Positions 1-10,476 of a stretch of 52,323 nt of DNA are shown piece after piece. Made by a program: the position numbers and the translations under genes. The DNA is from Nocardiopsis listeri NBRC 13360 (lineage in GTDB: Bacteria; Actinomycetota; Actinomycetes; Streptosporangiales; Streptosporangiaceae). Below the pieces are notes generated by a model. That model ran no database searches, was not told the origin of the DNA, and saw nothing but the letters and a program-made list of their open reading frames with translations. Position 1 is the first letter of the stretch. Each line of letters starts with the position of its first letter. The stretch spans positions 1 through 52,323 of the forward strand of contig NZ_BCSH01000060.1 in NCBI RefSeq assembly GCF_001570765.1, in the 5' to 3' direction.

Positions 1-29
1 GGGAATCGGGCCGATTCACCCAGAGGATA

Positions 30-59
30 TCGAACATATTTTCGAACAATGGGTATGCT
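30..59 (+). promoter_or_regulatory. candidate leaderless promoter TCGAAC-N18-TATGCT
   Basis: TCGAAC at 30-35 and TATGCT at 54-59 are 18 nt apart, with a start codon 7 nt after the -10. TCGAAC is repeated at 42-47. The same TCGAAC -35-like hexamer recurs before the small membrane protein near 26.5 kb. Inferred only. Confidence 0.35.
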
Positions 60-66
60 GGGGAGC

Positions 67-444
67 ATGCCCGATCAGTCCCTGACGCCGGACTGGCCCG
101 TGAGCGTGCACCCACCCGGGTCGGACTCCTTCGAGCAGACGGCCCTGGAGTGGTTGTTCGACCACGTGCCCGCCGACTACCGGTTGCACGGGGTCCTGCG
201 CCGCCATCCCGTCGCTCTCTCCCGCCTGGTCCGCCAGTACGTCTCGGCGACGTTGGAGGCGGCCAGGGAGGGCTATCGCACGGCCCGGGTGGATCTGCGC
301 GACCACCTGTCCCCGCACGCCCTCGACCAGGTCATGAGCGCCTACCTCGCCGAGGGTCGGCGCACGGCCGGGCTCCTCCGCTCCGTCGAGGTCGTGGACG
401 AGGCCCTGCGTGCGGCCGGAACGGGGAGCTCCGATGACGACTGA
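67..444 (+). CDS. hypothetical protein, about 125 aa
   Basis: I do not recognise this family. The protein is soluble, mostly helical by composition, rich in Arg/Leu/Ala, with an acidic tail (GSSDDD) and no signal peptide or membrane segment. Two upstream in-frame ATGs exist (49 and 55), but position 67 is preferred because a TATGCT -10 hexamer (54-59) ends 7 nt upstream and there is no good ribosome binding site, which is the pattern of a leaderless actinobacterial transcript. Third positions are strongly G/C, supporting coding. It converges with the minus-strand gene at 473-1024. Function unknown; the frame is well supported, the start less so. Confidence 0.6.
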   Translation: MPDQSLTPDWPVSVHPPGSDSFEQTALEWLFDHVPADYRLHGVLRRHPVALSRLVRQYVSATLEAAREGYRTARVDLRDHLSPHALDQVMSAYLAEGRRTAGLLRSVEVVDEALRAAGTGSSDDD

Positions 445-472
445 GGTGATTCCACGCCCTCCGAACCCCGGT

Positions 473-1024
473 TCAGGCGGTGACCCGTACCAGGACCGCG
501 ACTTCTTCACCGGTGTTCACCAGGTGCCGGCCTCCCCGAGTGCCACCGCCCACCACACGGGCCCGATCCGAGGTCAGTTCCGCGGCCGACAGCATCTGAC
601 CGTCGGCGTCGGAGGTGATCAGGTGGGCGCGTCCGCTGACCAGGTACAGCGCCTCCAAGGCGTGTGGGTTCTCGGCGCGTGGCGAGGGGCCGGCGACGAA
701 ACTGTTGGGTTCCAGGGCCACGGACGTGACCCGGAAGCGCCCACGGGCCAGGCGGCGGACGCTGCGCGGGGCGGGTTGCCAGCTCCCGCGGCGGGTCGGC
801 CAGAGGGTCGGGCGGCGCAGCGCGGTGGCGGCGTCCCTGGCGGCGGCGACCACCTGTCCGAGAGTGGGCAGGCGGCGAGCGCCCAGGTGGGCGTAGCCGG
901 AGGCGCGTCCGGCGTCCACGACGTCGCCGATCCCGTCCAGCGACACGGTCGTGGCGCGTTGTCGCGGGGCGTGCTCGGTCGGAACCCGAGGGGCGGTGGC
1001 CGGCGCGGAGGTCTGCTGCGGCAT
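473..1024 (-). CDS. cupin / cysteine-dioxygenase-like protein, metal ligands apparently lost
   Basis: About 183 aa. The C-terminal half (roughly residues 95-183) reads like a cupin barrel laid out as in bacterial cysteine dioxygenase-like proteins: a helical N-terminal part, then beta segments, and a closing strand around GGRHLVNTGEEVAVLVRV that resembles the second cupin motif. The first motif, where iron-binding His-x-His is expected, reads FVAGPSPRAENPH, so the usual ligand pair is not visible. The start was set at ATG 1024 because AAGGA lies 10 nt upstream; an open frame continues to 1156 but adds Pro/His-rich low-quality sequence. The family is inferred from layout only; it may be a non-enzymatic cupin. 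Confidence 0.5.
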   Translation of the reverse strand: MPQQTSAPATAPRVPTEHAPRQRATTVSLDGIGDVVDAGRASGYAHLGARRLPTLGQVVAAARDAATALRRPTLWPTRRGSWQPAPRSVRRLARGRFRVTSVALEPNSFVAGPSPRAENPHALEALYLVSGRAHLITSDADGQMLSAAELTSDRARVVGGGTRGGRHLVNTGEEVAVLVRVTA

Positions 1025-1581
1025 CGTGAGAGGATCCTTCACGTGTGCGTGATCACCGGTGTGGTGGGCGATCACGGGAAAGTCGTCATGGGGCCCGGGA
1101 GGTCCCGGAACGGTGGGGTCGATGCCTCCGAACGCACGTTCGGAGAGGAAGATCACCCAAGCGAAGACCCGTCACGGCCGTCTCACGTCGAAGGACGGGG
1201 GCCGATCACGGGCCGGTCGTACGGGGTCGGTGGAATCCGGCCCCTCGACTACGACTCAGTGACGACAACACGGACACGCCGCACAAGCCGGCAGGCAGGA
1301 GGCCCCGTTGGGGGCCGTACGAGCCAAGGCGACGGTGCGGGTGCGCGGATGCATGGCAGCAAGGAGACCAGCAAAGCCGGTGGTGAGTCAAGCGGAGACC
1401 GGAAGACGAGCGCGTCGAACCGCCCACGCCGGAGACGTACCGGGCATGTTGCGGGTGGCGTCCCGTGGTGGTGACATGTGGAGCCCGGGAGAACGGCGTT
1501 CTCGCCGTTTCGGGCCCCACCTCCCAGAACAGCCGTAGTGACAGGAGTGGCAGTGCAGCCGTCCGTTCCCAGAGGGCAGCC
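1025..1581. other. intergenic region with a palindromic hairpin
   Basis: No convincing gene on either strand; the open frames here lack ribosome sites and look like GC-driven shadows. The only clear structure is GAGAACGgCGTTCTC (1489-1503), a perfect odd palindrome, which competes with an alternative stem AACGGC/GCCGTT (1492-1497 with 1504-1509) extended by GCCCG/CGGGC (1483-1487 with 1511-1515). It lies upstream of the small membrane protein at 1582 and could be an operator or a transcript hairpin. Confidence 0.4.
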
Positions 1582-1878
1582 TTGAACCCCGAGGCACAGG
1601 GACTGTGGGCGCGTGTGCTGGTACGGGCCGTCGTCGTGGCCGCCGCCGGGGTGATGGCTCTGGGCTTCCTCGGCGTGGAGGCGGCACTGCTCATCTGCTT
1701 CCTGTGCGTGCTCACCTACGTGCTCCTGTGGCTGCGGTCCAGGTACGGGAGCGTCCTCTTCACGGGGAGCGAGAGACCGTCGCCGCGACCGGGCCCCGAA
1801 ACGGAACCGGGGGACGGGGACGACCCGGACGACACCGGAGGCCCGCCGAATCCACGAAGACCCCCCGATGACGCCTGA
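1582..1878 (+). CDS. small two-helix membrane protein
   Basis: About 98 aa from a TTG start at 1582, preceded by AGAGGG; the frame stays open upstream to 1465, but that part lacks membrane or domain character. Two hydrophobic segments, around residues 13-30 (VLVRAVVVAAAGVMALGF) and 33-53, form a probable hairpin in the membrane. A hydrophilic Pro/Asp/Gly-rich cytoplasmic tail follows. It stands alone between the cupin-like gene and the sigma-like gene. No family recognised and no catalytic residues visible. The exact start is uncertain. Confidence 0.5.
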   Translation: MNPEAQGLWARVLVRAVVVAAAGVMALGFLGVEAALLICFLCVLTYVLLWLRSRYGSVLFTGSERPSPRPGPETEPGDGDDPDDTGGPPNPRRPPDDA

Positions 1879-1995
1879 GATCCCCACCGAACTCGGACTT
1901 CGCGCGGTCTCCCCGAGCGCCGCGCCATGAGCCGGAATCGAGGGAAGGCCGCCGTGTCTTTCCATGAACCGGAGAGCGACGAGCGGCGCGCGGCG

Positions 1996-2001
1996 TAGAT
2001 T
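1996..2001 (+). promoter_or_regulatory. -10 element of a leaderless promoter
   Basis: TAGATT ends 8 nt before the ATG at 2010, with no ribosome binding site between them, consistent with a leaderless mRNA for the sigma-like gene. Confidence 0.35.
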
Positions 2002-2009
2002 CTAGGTCT

Positions 2010-2549
2010 ATGACGGACCAGGACCTTCTGCACGACCTGCGCTCCGGTCGCGTGTGCCCGGCCGGCGTCTACGCCCGTCTCCTCGACGCCTACGGGGAGG
2101 AGCTGTACCGGTACTGCGTTCTGGTCCTACGAGACCGGGACACCGCGCACGTCGTGCTGCGGGACACCCTGATCGTGGCCAGGGCGCACAGCGTCCGTCT
2201 ACGGGACTCCGCGCGGTTGGGGGAGTGGCTGCACGCGTTGGCCGAAGTGGAGTGCGGTCGTCACCGTGCCTGCGCGACGGGTGGGGAAGGGATCGCCCGT
2301 CCGGTCCTCGCGGGGTCCCACGGCCTGGTCCGGGTCCGTGTGCTCAACGGCCTGACCCGCCCCGAACTCGATGGATACAGGTCCCACGTCGCGGTCCGCG
2401 CCGACCAGTTCGGTCGTGACGGCTTCCCCCTTCGACAGGGGGCGCGCAACAGCCTGCGCGGGGTGGTGTTCTCGATCCCCACGCCACAGGCGCTGATGTT
2501 GCTGGGCGTGTTGCTCCTGCTCCTGCTCCTGCCATTGGGAGCCGACTGA
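2010..2549 (+). CDS. sigma-70 region 2-like protein with C-terminal membrane anchor
   Basis: 179 aa. Residues about 18-90 resemble the region 2 fold of ECF sigma factors: LLDAYGEELYRYCVLVLRD, then DTAHVVLRDTLIVA, and LGEWLHALAEVECGRH, the position of the usual WLxxIARNxCR motif. No convincing region 4 HTH follows; residues 100-150 hold only a degenerate remnant (VLNGLTRPELDGYRSH). The protein ends in one strong hydrophobic segment at about 157-176 (PQALMLLGVLLLLLLLPL). A DNA-contacting sigma needs region 4, so this is probably a degenerate or repurposed sigma, tethered to the membrane. The region 2 assignment is by eye and moderate; the anchor is clear. Confidence 0.6.
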   Translation: MTDQDLLHDLRSGRVCPAGVYARLLDAYGEELYRYCVLVLRDRDTAHVVLRDTLIVARAHSVRLRDSARLGEWLHALAEVECGRHRACATGGEGIARPVLAGSHGLVRVRVLNGLTRPELDGYRSHVAVRADQFGRDGFPLRQGARNSLRGVVFSIPTPQALMLLGVLLLLLLLPLGAD

Positions 2550-2575
2550 GGAACAGGGTTCCCCGGACGCGAGCA

Positions 2576-2602
2576 GGCCCGGTGAGTCCACCTCACCGGG
2601 CC
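2576..2602. terminator. bidirectional hairpin terminator
   Basis: Perfect 11-bp stem GGCCCGGTGAG (2576-2586) with CTCACCGGGCC (2592-2602) and a 5-nt loop, in the 79-bp gap between the convergent sigma-like gene and ppa. There is no long T-run on either side, common in actinobacteria. Confidence 0.7.
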
Positions 2603-2628
2603 AGATCAGGTACCGAGACGCTCGTCGG

Positions 2629-3153
2629 TCACTTGCCCTCGTTGGTGATGTGCGAGGAGTCCCCGTGCATGCCGGCCTCTTCGGCGCGCTTCACCGACGC
2701 GGTGATCTCCTGCTCGGCCTCGTGGCGGCCGACCCAGCTGGCGCCCTCGACGGACTTGCCCGGCTCCAGGTCCTTGTACACGGTGAAGAAGTGTTCGATC
2801 TCTAGACGCTCGAACTCGTTGACGTGGTGAATGTCACGCAGGTGTTCCTGGCGCGGGTCCGTCGCCGGGACGCACAGCAGCTTGTCGTCACCACCGGCTT
2901 CGTCGCGCATCCGGAACATGCCGATGGCGCGGGCGCGGATGAGGCAGCCGGGGAAGGTCGGGGCCTTGAGCAGGACGAGTGCGTCCAGCGGGTCACCGTC
3001 CTCACCGAGCGTTCCCTCTACGAAGCCGTAGTCGGCGGGGTAGGTGGTGGAGGTGAACAGCATGCGGTCGAGACGGATACGACCGGTCTCGTGGTCCACC
3101 TCGTACTTGTTGCGCTCCCCCTTGGGGATCTCGATCGTAACGTCGAATTCCAT
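2629..3153 (-). CDS. ppa: inorganic pyrophosphatase
   Basis: 174 aa family I soluble pyrophosphatase. It hydrolyses pyrophosphate to phosphate in the cytoplasm, pulling biosynthetic reactions such as tRNA charging and nucleotide polymerisation forward. The N-terminus [20 protein letters not shown] is the family signature, followed by the metal-binding segment [12 protein letters not shown] (the DxDPxD loop) and the KxxxxxKDxEPGK-type region near the C-terminus. ATG at 3153 was chosen over TTG at 3171 because family members begin at this MxFDV. GGGAG lies 11 nt upstream. It is divergent from the carboxypeptidase gene with 76 bp between, and convergent with the sigma-like gene. Confidence 0.97.
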   Translation of the reverse strand: MEFDVTIEIPKGERNKYEVDHETGRIRLDRMLFTSTTYPADYGFVEGTLGEDGDPLDALVLLKAPTFPGCLIRARAIGMFRMRDEAGGDDKLLCVPATDPRQEHLRDIHHVNEFERLEIEHFFTVYKDLEPGKSVEGASWVGRHEAEQEITASVKRAEEAGMHGDSSHITNEGK

Positions 3154-3229
3154 GCTGATCTCGGCTCCCAATGCGACTAATGTCGCCGTATAACAACAAC
3201 GTCAGACCGCGACACCAAAGGAAGGGCAG

Positions 3230-4585
3230 GTGCCCCGGGTGCGACGGGTACGAGGCGAGGCGATCCTCGCGCTGGCCCTGCTCAACATATTCGTGCTGAT
3301 CACCGGGTTCGTCGCCTTGGACGTGATCGAGGCACGACCGCTGCCGGCGGTGCCCAACCCCGTCACGCACGCCGACGGCGTGGCGGCGGTTGCACCCGCG
3401 GCTCCGACTCCGGTGGACCCGGAACGGGTCGCGGACGTACTTGATGATCCCATGTCGTCGTCCGGGCTCGAGGAGGGCCTCTCCGGTTACGTGGTCGACG
3501 GATCGACCGGGGAGACACTCTTCGAACGGGACGCAGACGCCGCGGTGACCCCGGCGTCGACGACGAAGATCGCCACGGCCGTCACCGTCCTGGACACCGT
3601 CGGCCCCGACCACGTTCTACGGACCGAGGCATACCTCGATCCCGCGGAGAACCGTGTGGTGCTCCGTGGTGGGGGCGACGCGACCTTGACCGTGACCGCC
3701 GACTCCGCAGCTTACCCACAGGTAGCGACCCTGGAGGAGCTCGCGGTCGACACTGCGGGCTCCCTCGCCGAGCAGGGCGTCGACACCGTGAAGATCGGCT
3801 ATGACGACTCTCTCTTCACCGGCTCGGACACCGGGCCGGGGTGGAAGCCCAACTACGTGACCGAGGGCAGCACCGCCACCATCCACGCGTTGCTCGTCGA
3901 CCAGGGCAGGGTCGAACCGGACGTGTCCACCCGTGTGCCGGATCCACCACGGGCCGCCGCCGAGGCCTTCGCCGATCAACTGGAGCGGGCCGGGCTCACC
4001 GTCGAGGGCGACCCGAGGGAGGCCGAGTCCGTCGGTGAACCGGTGGCCTCTGTGACCTCCGCGCCGGTGAGTTCCCTCGTCGAGTTCATGATGTTGGCCA
4101 GTGACAACAACATGGCGGAGGCCCTGGGCCGCGTGGCCGCCCTGGAATCGGGGGCGGAGGCGAGCTTCGCCGGGGCTTCCGAGACCACTCACCGTGTCAT
4201 GGCCGGCCTCGGTATCGACGGGGTCGACCTGTCGGACAACAGCGGCCTGAGCACCGAGAACCGCATCACCCCGCGGGCCCTCGTCCAGCTGCTCGAAGCC
4301 GCCGGCGAGCACCCCGAACTCAACGCGACGCTCACGGGGTTGCCCACCGCGCACTCCACCGGCACGCTCGCCGGTCGCTACTCCGAGTACTCCACCTCGC
4401 ACCACGCGGCCGGCATGGTCCGGGGCAAGACCGGGACGCTCGACGGCGTCAGCACACTCGCCGGCACCATCCACGACCAGGAGGGCAACGCGTTCGTGTT
4501 CGCCTTCATGGCCAACGACGAGGCCGCGACCGGGCCGGCTCTGGACACCCTCGCCGCGGCCCTCGCCGAGTGCGGCTGTTCGTGA
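3230..4585 (+). CDS. dacB: D-alanyl-D-alanine carboxypeptidase/endopeptidase (PBP4 type, family S13)
   Basis: 451 aa. Trims or cleaves peptidoglycan stem peptides outside the membrane. A single N-terminal hydrophobic segment (about residues 11-30) acts as signal anchor. The three penicillin-binding motifs are present: STTK (110-113, acylating serine), SDN (291-293) and KTG (400-402). The insert between the first two motifs matches the extra domain of S13 enzymes. GTG 3230 follows a strong AAGGAAGG site. The protein ends in a Cys-containing tail. It precedes a leaderless DUF2342 gene, so it is probably monocistronic. The gene order with ppa on one side and DUF2342-tilS-hpt on the other is shared with mycobacteria. 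Confidence 0.93.
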   Translation: MPRVRRVRGEAILALALLNIFVLITGFVALDVIEARPLPAVPNPVTHADGVAAVAPAAPTPVDPERVADVLDDPMSSSGLEEGLSGYVVDGSTGETLFERDADAAVTPASTTKIATAVTVLDTVGPDHVLRTEAYLDPAENRVVLRGGGDATLTVTADSAAYPQVATLEELAVDTAGSLAEQGVDTVKIGYDDSLFTGSDTGPGWKPNYVTEGSTATIHALLVDQGRVEPDVSTRVPDPPRAAAEAFADQLERAGLTVEGDPREAESVGEPVASVTSAPVSSLVEFMMLASDNNMAEALGRVAALESGAEASFAGASETTHRVMAGLGIDGVDLSDNSGLSTENRITPRALVQLLEAAGEHPELNATLTGLPTAHSTGTLAGRYSEYSTSHHAAGMVRGKTGTLDGVSTLAGTIHDQEGNAFVFAFMANDEAATGPALDTLAAALAECGCS

Positions 4586-4594
4586 GGTCGGTCG

Positions 4595-4626
4595 CGGGCC
4601 CAGGGCGGATCCCACCGTGGGGCCCG
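4595..4626 (+). terminator. possible hairpin terminator after dacB
   Basis: CGGGCCC (4595-4601) pairs with GGGCCCG (4620-4626); the loop can form a small inner stem. No T-run. Weak but well placed just after the stop codon. Confidence 0.35.
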
Positions 4627-4735
4627 GCCCGCCGAGAGGCGATTCGTTCGGGTTCGTTTCGGGTCGTCTCAGGGCGATCCCGGGGTCTGCCCTGAATTCG
4701 ATCCCTGATCCCCGTGCCGCCGGGCGTCCCGTGGG

Positions 4736-4741
4736 TAGGCT
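4736..4741 (+). promoter_or_regulatory. -10 element of a leaderless promoter
   Basis: TAGGCT ends 6 nt before the GTG at 4748. There is no ribosome binding site, consistent with leaderless transcription of the DUF2342 gene. Confidence 0.4.
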
Positions 4742-4747
4742 GGCGAT

Positions 4748-5833
4748 GTGACTGTGATCGACTGGGACGTAGCCGTCAACACCGGTGTCCGCCTCGTGCG
4801 CCCTGGACCGCAGGTGGATCTGGCCGACGCACGGCAGGCCGTCGTGCAGTTGCGCGACCTCTCCTCTGTGGCGGCCGGGCACGTGCGCGACTTCACCGGT
4901 ATGAACCCCCTCGAACCCTCTGGTCCCGCGACCATCGTGGACAGACCCGGGTGGATTCGAGCCAACGTCAACGGGTTCCGGGTGGTGCTCGAACCCGTGC
5001 TCGAACAGATGGGCGCCGATCGGCTGAACAAGAGCCCGGCCGGGAACCTGGCCGGCGCGGTCGGTTCGCGGGTGACCGGGATGCAGCTCGGCGCCGTCCT
5101 GTCCTATCTGGCGGGGAAGGTCCTCGGCCAGTACGAGCTCTTCCTGCCACCGGACCCGAACGGTCATTCACCGACCGGGCGACTGACCCTGGTGGCGCCC
5201 AACATCGTCAACACCGAACGCGAGCTGGACGTCGACCCTCGCGACTTCCGACTGTGGGTCTGCCTGCACGAGGAGACCCACCGGATGCAGTTCACGTCCA
5301 CGCCGTGGCTGCGCGACCACGTCCAGCAGCTCATGCAGGAACTCCTGCTGTCCACGGAGATGGACGCCTCCGACCTCATAGACCGGCTCCGGCAGGCCGG
5401 TGAGGCCGTGGCCGAAGCCGTGCGGGGTGGCGAGGGAAGCCTCCTCACCGCGTTCCAGAGCCCGGAGCAGAACGAGCTCATGGACCGGGTCACCGCGGTC
5501 ATGAGCCTGGCCGAGGGGCACGGAGACTACGTGATGGACGCGGTCGGACCCGAGGTCGTGCCCTCGGTCGAGACCATCCGGGCCCGCTTCCAGAAGCGGC
5601 GCGAGGGGGCCAACCCGCTCGACCGGATCATGCGCCAGCTCTTGGGCATGGACATGAAGATGAAGCAGTACGAGGAAGGCGCGAGCTTCGTCCGACAGGT
5701 GGTCGCCCAGGTCGGCATGGCCGAGTTCAACAAGGTGTGGACCTCGCCCGAGACCCTGCCCACCATCGAGGAGATCCGTAACCCCTCGACGTGGATCGAA
5801 CGGGTCGTGCGCCCCGCCGCCATCAGCGAGTGA
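4748..5833 (+). CDS. DUF2342 zinc-dependent metalloprotease-like protein
   Basis: 361 aa actinobacterial protein of the DUF2342 family, also named coenzyme F420 biosynthesis-associated by co-occurrence. The zincin motif HEETH lies at 174-178, inside LWVCLHEETHRMQF, with helical flanks and an EGHGDYVMD segment further on (about 257-265) that can supply a third ligand. This supports a metallopeptidase fold; the substrate is unknown. The protein has no signal peptide, so it is cytoplasmic. The GTG start is likely leaderless. Its stop codon overlaps the GTG start of tilS (GTGA), so the two are translationally coupled. The family is certain; the enzymatic activity is inferred. Confidence 0.9.
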   Translation: MTVIDWDVAVNTGVRLVRPGPQVDLADARQAVVQLRDLSSVAAGHVRDFTGMNPLEPSGPATIVDRPGWIRANVNGFRVVLEPVLEQMGADRLNKSPAGNLAGAVGSRVTGMQLGAVLSYLAGKVLGQYELFLPPDPNGHSPTGRLTLVAPNIVNTERELDVDPRDFRLWVCLHEETHRMQFTSTPWLRDHVQQLMQELLLSTEMDASDLIDRLRQAGEAVAEAVRGGEGSLLTAFQSPEQNELMDRVTAVMSLAEGHGDYVMDAVGPEVVPSVETIRARFQKRREGANPLDRIMRQLLGMDMKMKQYEEGASFVRQVVAQVGMAEFNKVWTSPETLPTIEEIRNPSTWIERVVRPAAISE

Positions 5834-6810
5834 GCGGTCCGCCCCCCGCCGTGGCCGCCGTTCGCTCGGCGGTCCGGCGGGTGCTGTCCGCACTGCCGGC
5901 CGACACCACCGCGCTCGCGGCCTGTAGCGGCGGAGCGGACTCGTTGGCCCTGGCCGGTGCGCTCGCCTTCGAGGCCCCTCGGATGGGGCGTGCGGCGGGC
6001 GCCGTCACCGTGGACCACGGGCTCCAAGAGGGCTCGGCCGAACGGGCCGAAGGGGTCGCCAAGGTGTTGCGCGGGCTGGGCCTTGATCCCGTGGACGTGG
6101 CCACCGTGCGGGTGGCCGGCTCGGGCGGCCCCGAGGCCGCGGCCAGAAGGGCCCGCTATGACGCCCTGGACACGGCCGTACGGGAGCACGCTCCCGCCGT
6201 GGTGCTGCTCGGACACACCCTCGACGACCAGGCGGAGACGGTCCTGCTCGGACTGGCACGCGGTTCGGGGGCCCGCTCCCTGGCGGGGATGTCCGCCTCG
6301 TCCGGGGCCTACCGCCGTCCCCTGCTGGAACTGGACCGGGGCACGGTTCGTGCGGCGTGCCTGCTCATGGACCTGAGTCCGTGGGAGGACCCGCACAACC
6401 ACGACCCGCGGTTCGCCCGCTCCCGGGTGCGTCATGAGGCGCTTCCCGCCCTGGAACGGACGCTCGGTCCCGGGATCACGGCCGCCCTGGCGCGTACCGC
6501 GACGATGCTCCGGGCCGACGCCGACACCCTGGACGACCTCGCCACCACGCTGTACGACCGTGCGCTTGAGGCCGCCTCCGGCGTGGAGGGCCTGGCCGTC
6601 GGACCGCTGGAGGAGGCCGACACCTCACTGCGCACCCGCGTGCTTCGTCGCGCCGCGCTCGACGCCGGCTGTCCCGCCACCGACCTCACCGCCCGCCACG
6701 TACGCGAGCTCGAACGGTTGATCACGGAGTGGCGTGGCCAGGCCCACATCGATCTGCCCGGTGGCGTTCGTGGCCGCCGTGCGGCCGGTCGCATCCACTT
6801 CGTTCGGTGA
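5830..6810 (+). CDS. tilS: tRNA(Ile)-lysidine synthase
   Basis: 326 aa. Converts cytidine 34 of the CAU anticodon of tRNA-Ile2 to lysidine using ATP and lysine, changing codon and charging identity. The PP-loop SGGADS (33-38) binds ATP. The conserved segments GAVTVDHGLQ and GHTLDDQAETVLLGLARG follow, and the C-terminal part is the short helical TilS domain typical of actinobacteria. The frame is open upstream to 5791, but GTG 5830 overlaps the stop of the preceding gene (GTGA) and gives the usual N-terminus. It is upstream of hpt, as in many bacteria. Confidence 0.93.
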   Translation: MSGPPPAVAAVRSAVRRVLSALPADTTALAACSGGADSLALAGALAFEAPRMGRAAGAVTVDHGLQEGSAERAEGVAKVLRGLGLDPVDVATVRVAGSGGPEAAARRARYDALDTAVREHAPAVVLLGHTLDDQAETVLLGLARGSGARSLAGMSASSGAYRRPLLELDRGTVRAACLLMDLSPWEDPHNHDPRFARSRVRHEALPALERTLGPGITAALARTATMLRADADTLDDLATTLYDRALEAASGVEGLAVGPLEEADTSLRTRVLRRAALDAGCPATDLTARHVRELERLITEWRGQAHIDLPGGVRGRRAAGRIHFVR

Positions 6811-6924
6811 GGTCGGTCGGTTACAGGAGGTGACCCCGCCCTCTTGTGTCGCAGTCCGGCGCTGTCGCCACCTTCGACACGTTTATCCTGGTTGCCGCAA
6901 ACGGGGAATCCAGCAGCGAGGACA

Positions 6925-7485
6925 GTGAGCGTGGACGCTAAGGACATGGGCCAGGACCTGGAGAAGGTTCTGGTCACCGAGGAAGAGATCGATGCGCGTC
7001 TGGTCGAGCTGGGCGCGCGGATCGACGCGGACTACGCGGGTCGGGACCTGCTGATCGTCGGTGTGCTCAAGGGTGCCGTCATGGTCATGGCCGACCTGGC
7101 CCGAGTACTGCACACCTCGGTCTCGATGGACTGGATGGCGGTGTCCTCCTACGGAGCGGGAACCACGTCCTCGGGTGTGGTACGCATCCTCAAGGACCTG
7201 GAGACCGACATCAAGGACCGTGACGTCCTGATCGTCGAGGACGTCATCGACTCCGGGCTGACCCTCTCCTGGCTGGTGGGCAACCTGCGTTCGCGCGGCC
7301 CGAAGTCGGTCGAGGTCTGCACCATGGTCCGCAAGCCACTGGCCTTCGACGTCGACCTCGACGTCAAGTACGTCGGCTTCGACCTGCCCAACGAGTTCAT
7401 CGTCGGTTACGGACTGGACTACGCGGAGAAGTACCGGAACCTTCCGTTCATCGGGACTCTCGCACCGCACGTCTACGAGAACTAG
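6925..7485 (+). CDS. hpt: hypoxanthine (guanine) phosphoribosyltransferase
   Basis: About 186 aa from GTG 6925; GTG 6931 or ATG 6946 are alternatives. Purine salvage: transfers phosphoribose from PRPP to hypoxanthine or guanine. The PRPP loop [14 protein letters not shown] is at about 101-114, with the upstream [13 protein letters not shown] motif and the C-terminal [18 protein letters not shown] segment that contacts base and pyrophosphate. The frame extends to 6844, but that extension is not family-like. A weak GAGGAC site precedes 6925, and a TATCCT -10-like element lies at 6893-6898. It follows tilS by 114 bp. Confidence 0.95.
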   Translation: MSVDAKDMGQDLEKVLVTEEEIDARLVELGARIDADYAGRDLLIVGVLKGAVMVMADLARVLHTSVSMDWMAVSSYGAGTTSSGVVRILKDLETDIKDRDVLIVEDVIDSGLTLSWLVGNLRSRGPKSVEVCTMVRKPLAFDVDLDVKYVGFDLPNEFIVGYGLDYAEKYRNLPFIGTLAPHVYEN

Positions 7486-7491
7486 CCCGGA

Positions 7492-7531
7492 CCCCGCCCG
7501 CGCGACCGTGTCATGGCCCACGCGGGCGGGG
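7492..7531 (+). terminator. hairpin terminator after hpt
   Basis: CCCCGCCCGCG (7492-7502) pairs perfectly with CGCGGGCGGGG (7521-7531) across an 18-nt loop. It starts 7 nt after the hpt stop. No T-run. It separates hpt from ftsH. Confidence 0.55.
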
Positions 7532-7739
7532 CTCGGGAACAACGGAACGGGTCGTCGTCGTTGCTTTCATGACGGCTCGCGTCCGGCCTCAGCGGTGTGC
7601 CCGCCCGGCGCGGCGAGGTGTACCGTCGAATATCCCGGCGTCAGCGCGGGGAGCACGTGTCCGATAGGTCCTGCTCCGGACAGTCCTCTGGGGCGGGCGG
7701 CCTGGTCTGGAGGGACGGACCCGACAGGGTTCCGCTCAC

Positions 7740-9736
<1,997 letters not shown>

Positions 9737-9740
<4 letters not shown>

Positions 9741-10327
9741 GCGACCTTCCCTCCAGACCCGTGGATCGTGAGCGGATCGCCCGCGCGGTTCGCGAGATCC
9801 TCATCGCCATCGGGGAGGACCCCGACCGTGACGGGCTCGTCAAGACCCCCGATCGTGTGGCCAGGGCCTACGAGGAGCAGTTCTCGGGTCTGGGGCAGAA
9901 GCCGGGTGACGTGCTCACCACGGTCTTCGAGGCCGACCACGAGGAGATGGTCCTGGTCAAGGACATCGAGCTCTACTCGACGTGCGAGCACCACCTCGTG
10001 CCGTTCTACGGGGTGGCCCACGTGGGTTACATACCGGGAGTGGACGGCCGCATCACCGGACTGAGCAAGCTCGCCCGCCTCGTGGACGTCTACGCTCGCA
10101 GGCCGCAGGTGCAGGAGCGGCTGACCGGCCAGGTCTCCGACGCCATCATGGACCACCTGGACCCGCGCGGCGTGATCGTGGTGGTCGAGGCGGAGCACCT
10201 GTGCATGACCATGCGCGGGGTGCGCAAGCCCGGTGCCAAGACGGTCACCTCCGCGGTGCGAGGGATATTCCGCAGCAGCGACCGCACTCGGGCCGAGGCC
10301 ATGAGTCTCATCCTCGACCGGGGCTGA
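9737..10327 (+). CDS. folE: GTP cyclohydrolase I (FolE1)
   Basis: 196 aa. Converts GTP to 7,8-dihydroneopterin triphosphate, the first committed step of folate synthesis. The zinc ligands are visible: Cys83 and His86 in [11 protein letters not shown], and Cys156 in [10 protein letters not shown]. The usual [12 protein letters not shown] helix and the [21 protein letters not shown] region are complete. GTG 9737 overlaps the ftsH stop, so it is translationally coupled. Length is normal for the family. The next fol gene is 149 bp downstream and has its own promoter-like -10. Confidence 0.97.
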
Positions 10328-10463
10328 GACCGGGACGAACCGTCCCGATGCCCGGTCGTGAGGAATCGGTGTTCGGTCGGCCGGAGTGGCCGGTCCGGAG
10401 CGACCCGGAGAACACCTTTCCAGGGGCCGGGGGCAGTGTGCCCCCGGCCCCCACGCGTACGCG

Positions 10464-10469
10464 TAGGGT
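10464..10469 (+). promoter_or_regulatory. -10 element of a leaderless promoter for folP
   Basis: TAGGGT ends 7 nt before the folP ATG at 10477. This suggests folP and the genes after it can be transcribed independently of ftsH-folE. The same bases could weakly serve as a ribosome site (AGGGTG). Confidence 0.4.
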
Positions 10470-10476
10470 GAAACGC

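Noticed and set aside
1206..1965. Overlapping minus-strand frames of 169 and 238 codons
   Set aside because: Low-complexity, His/Arg/Gly-rich translations without ribosome sites; the plus strand carries the membrane-protein frame instead.
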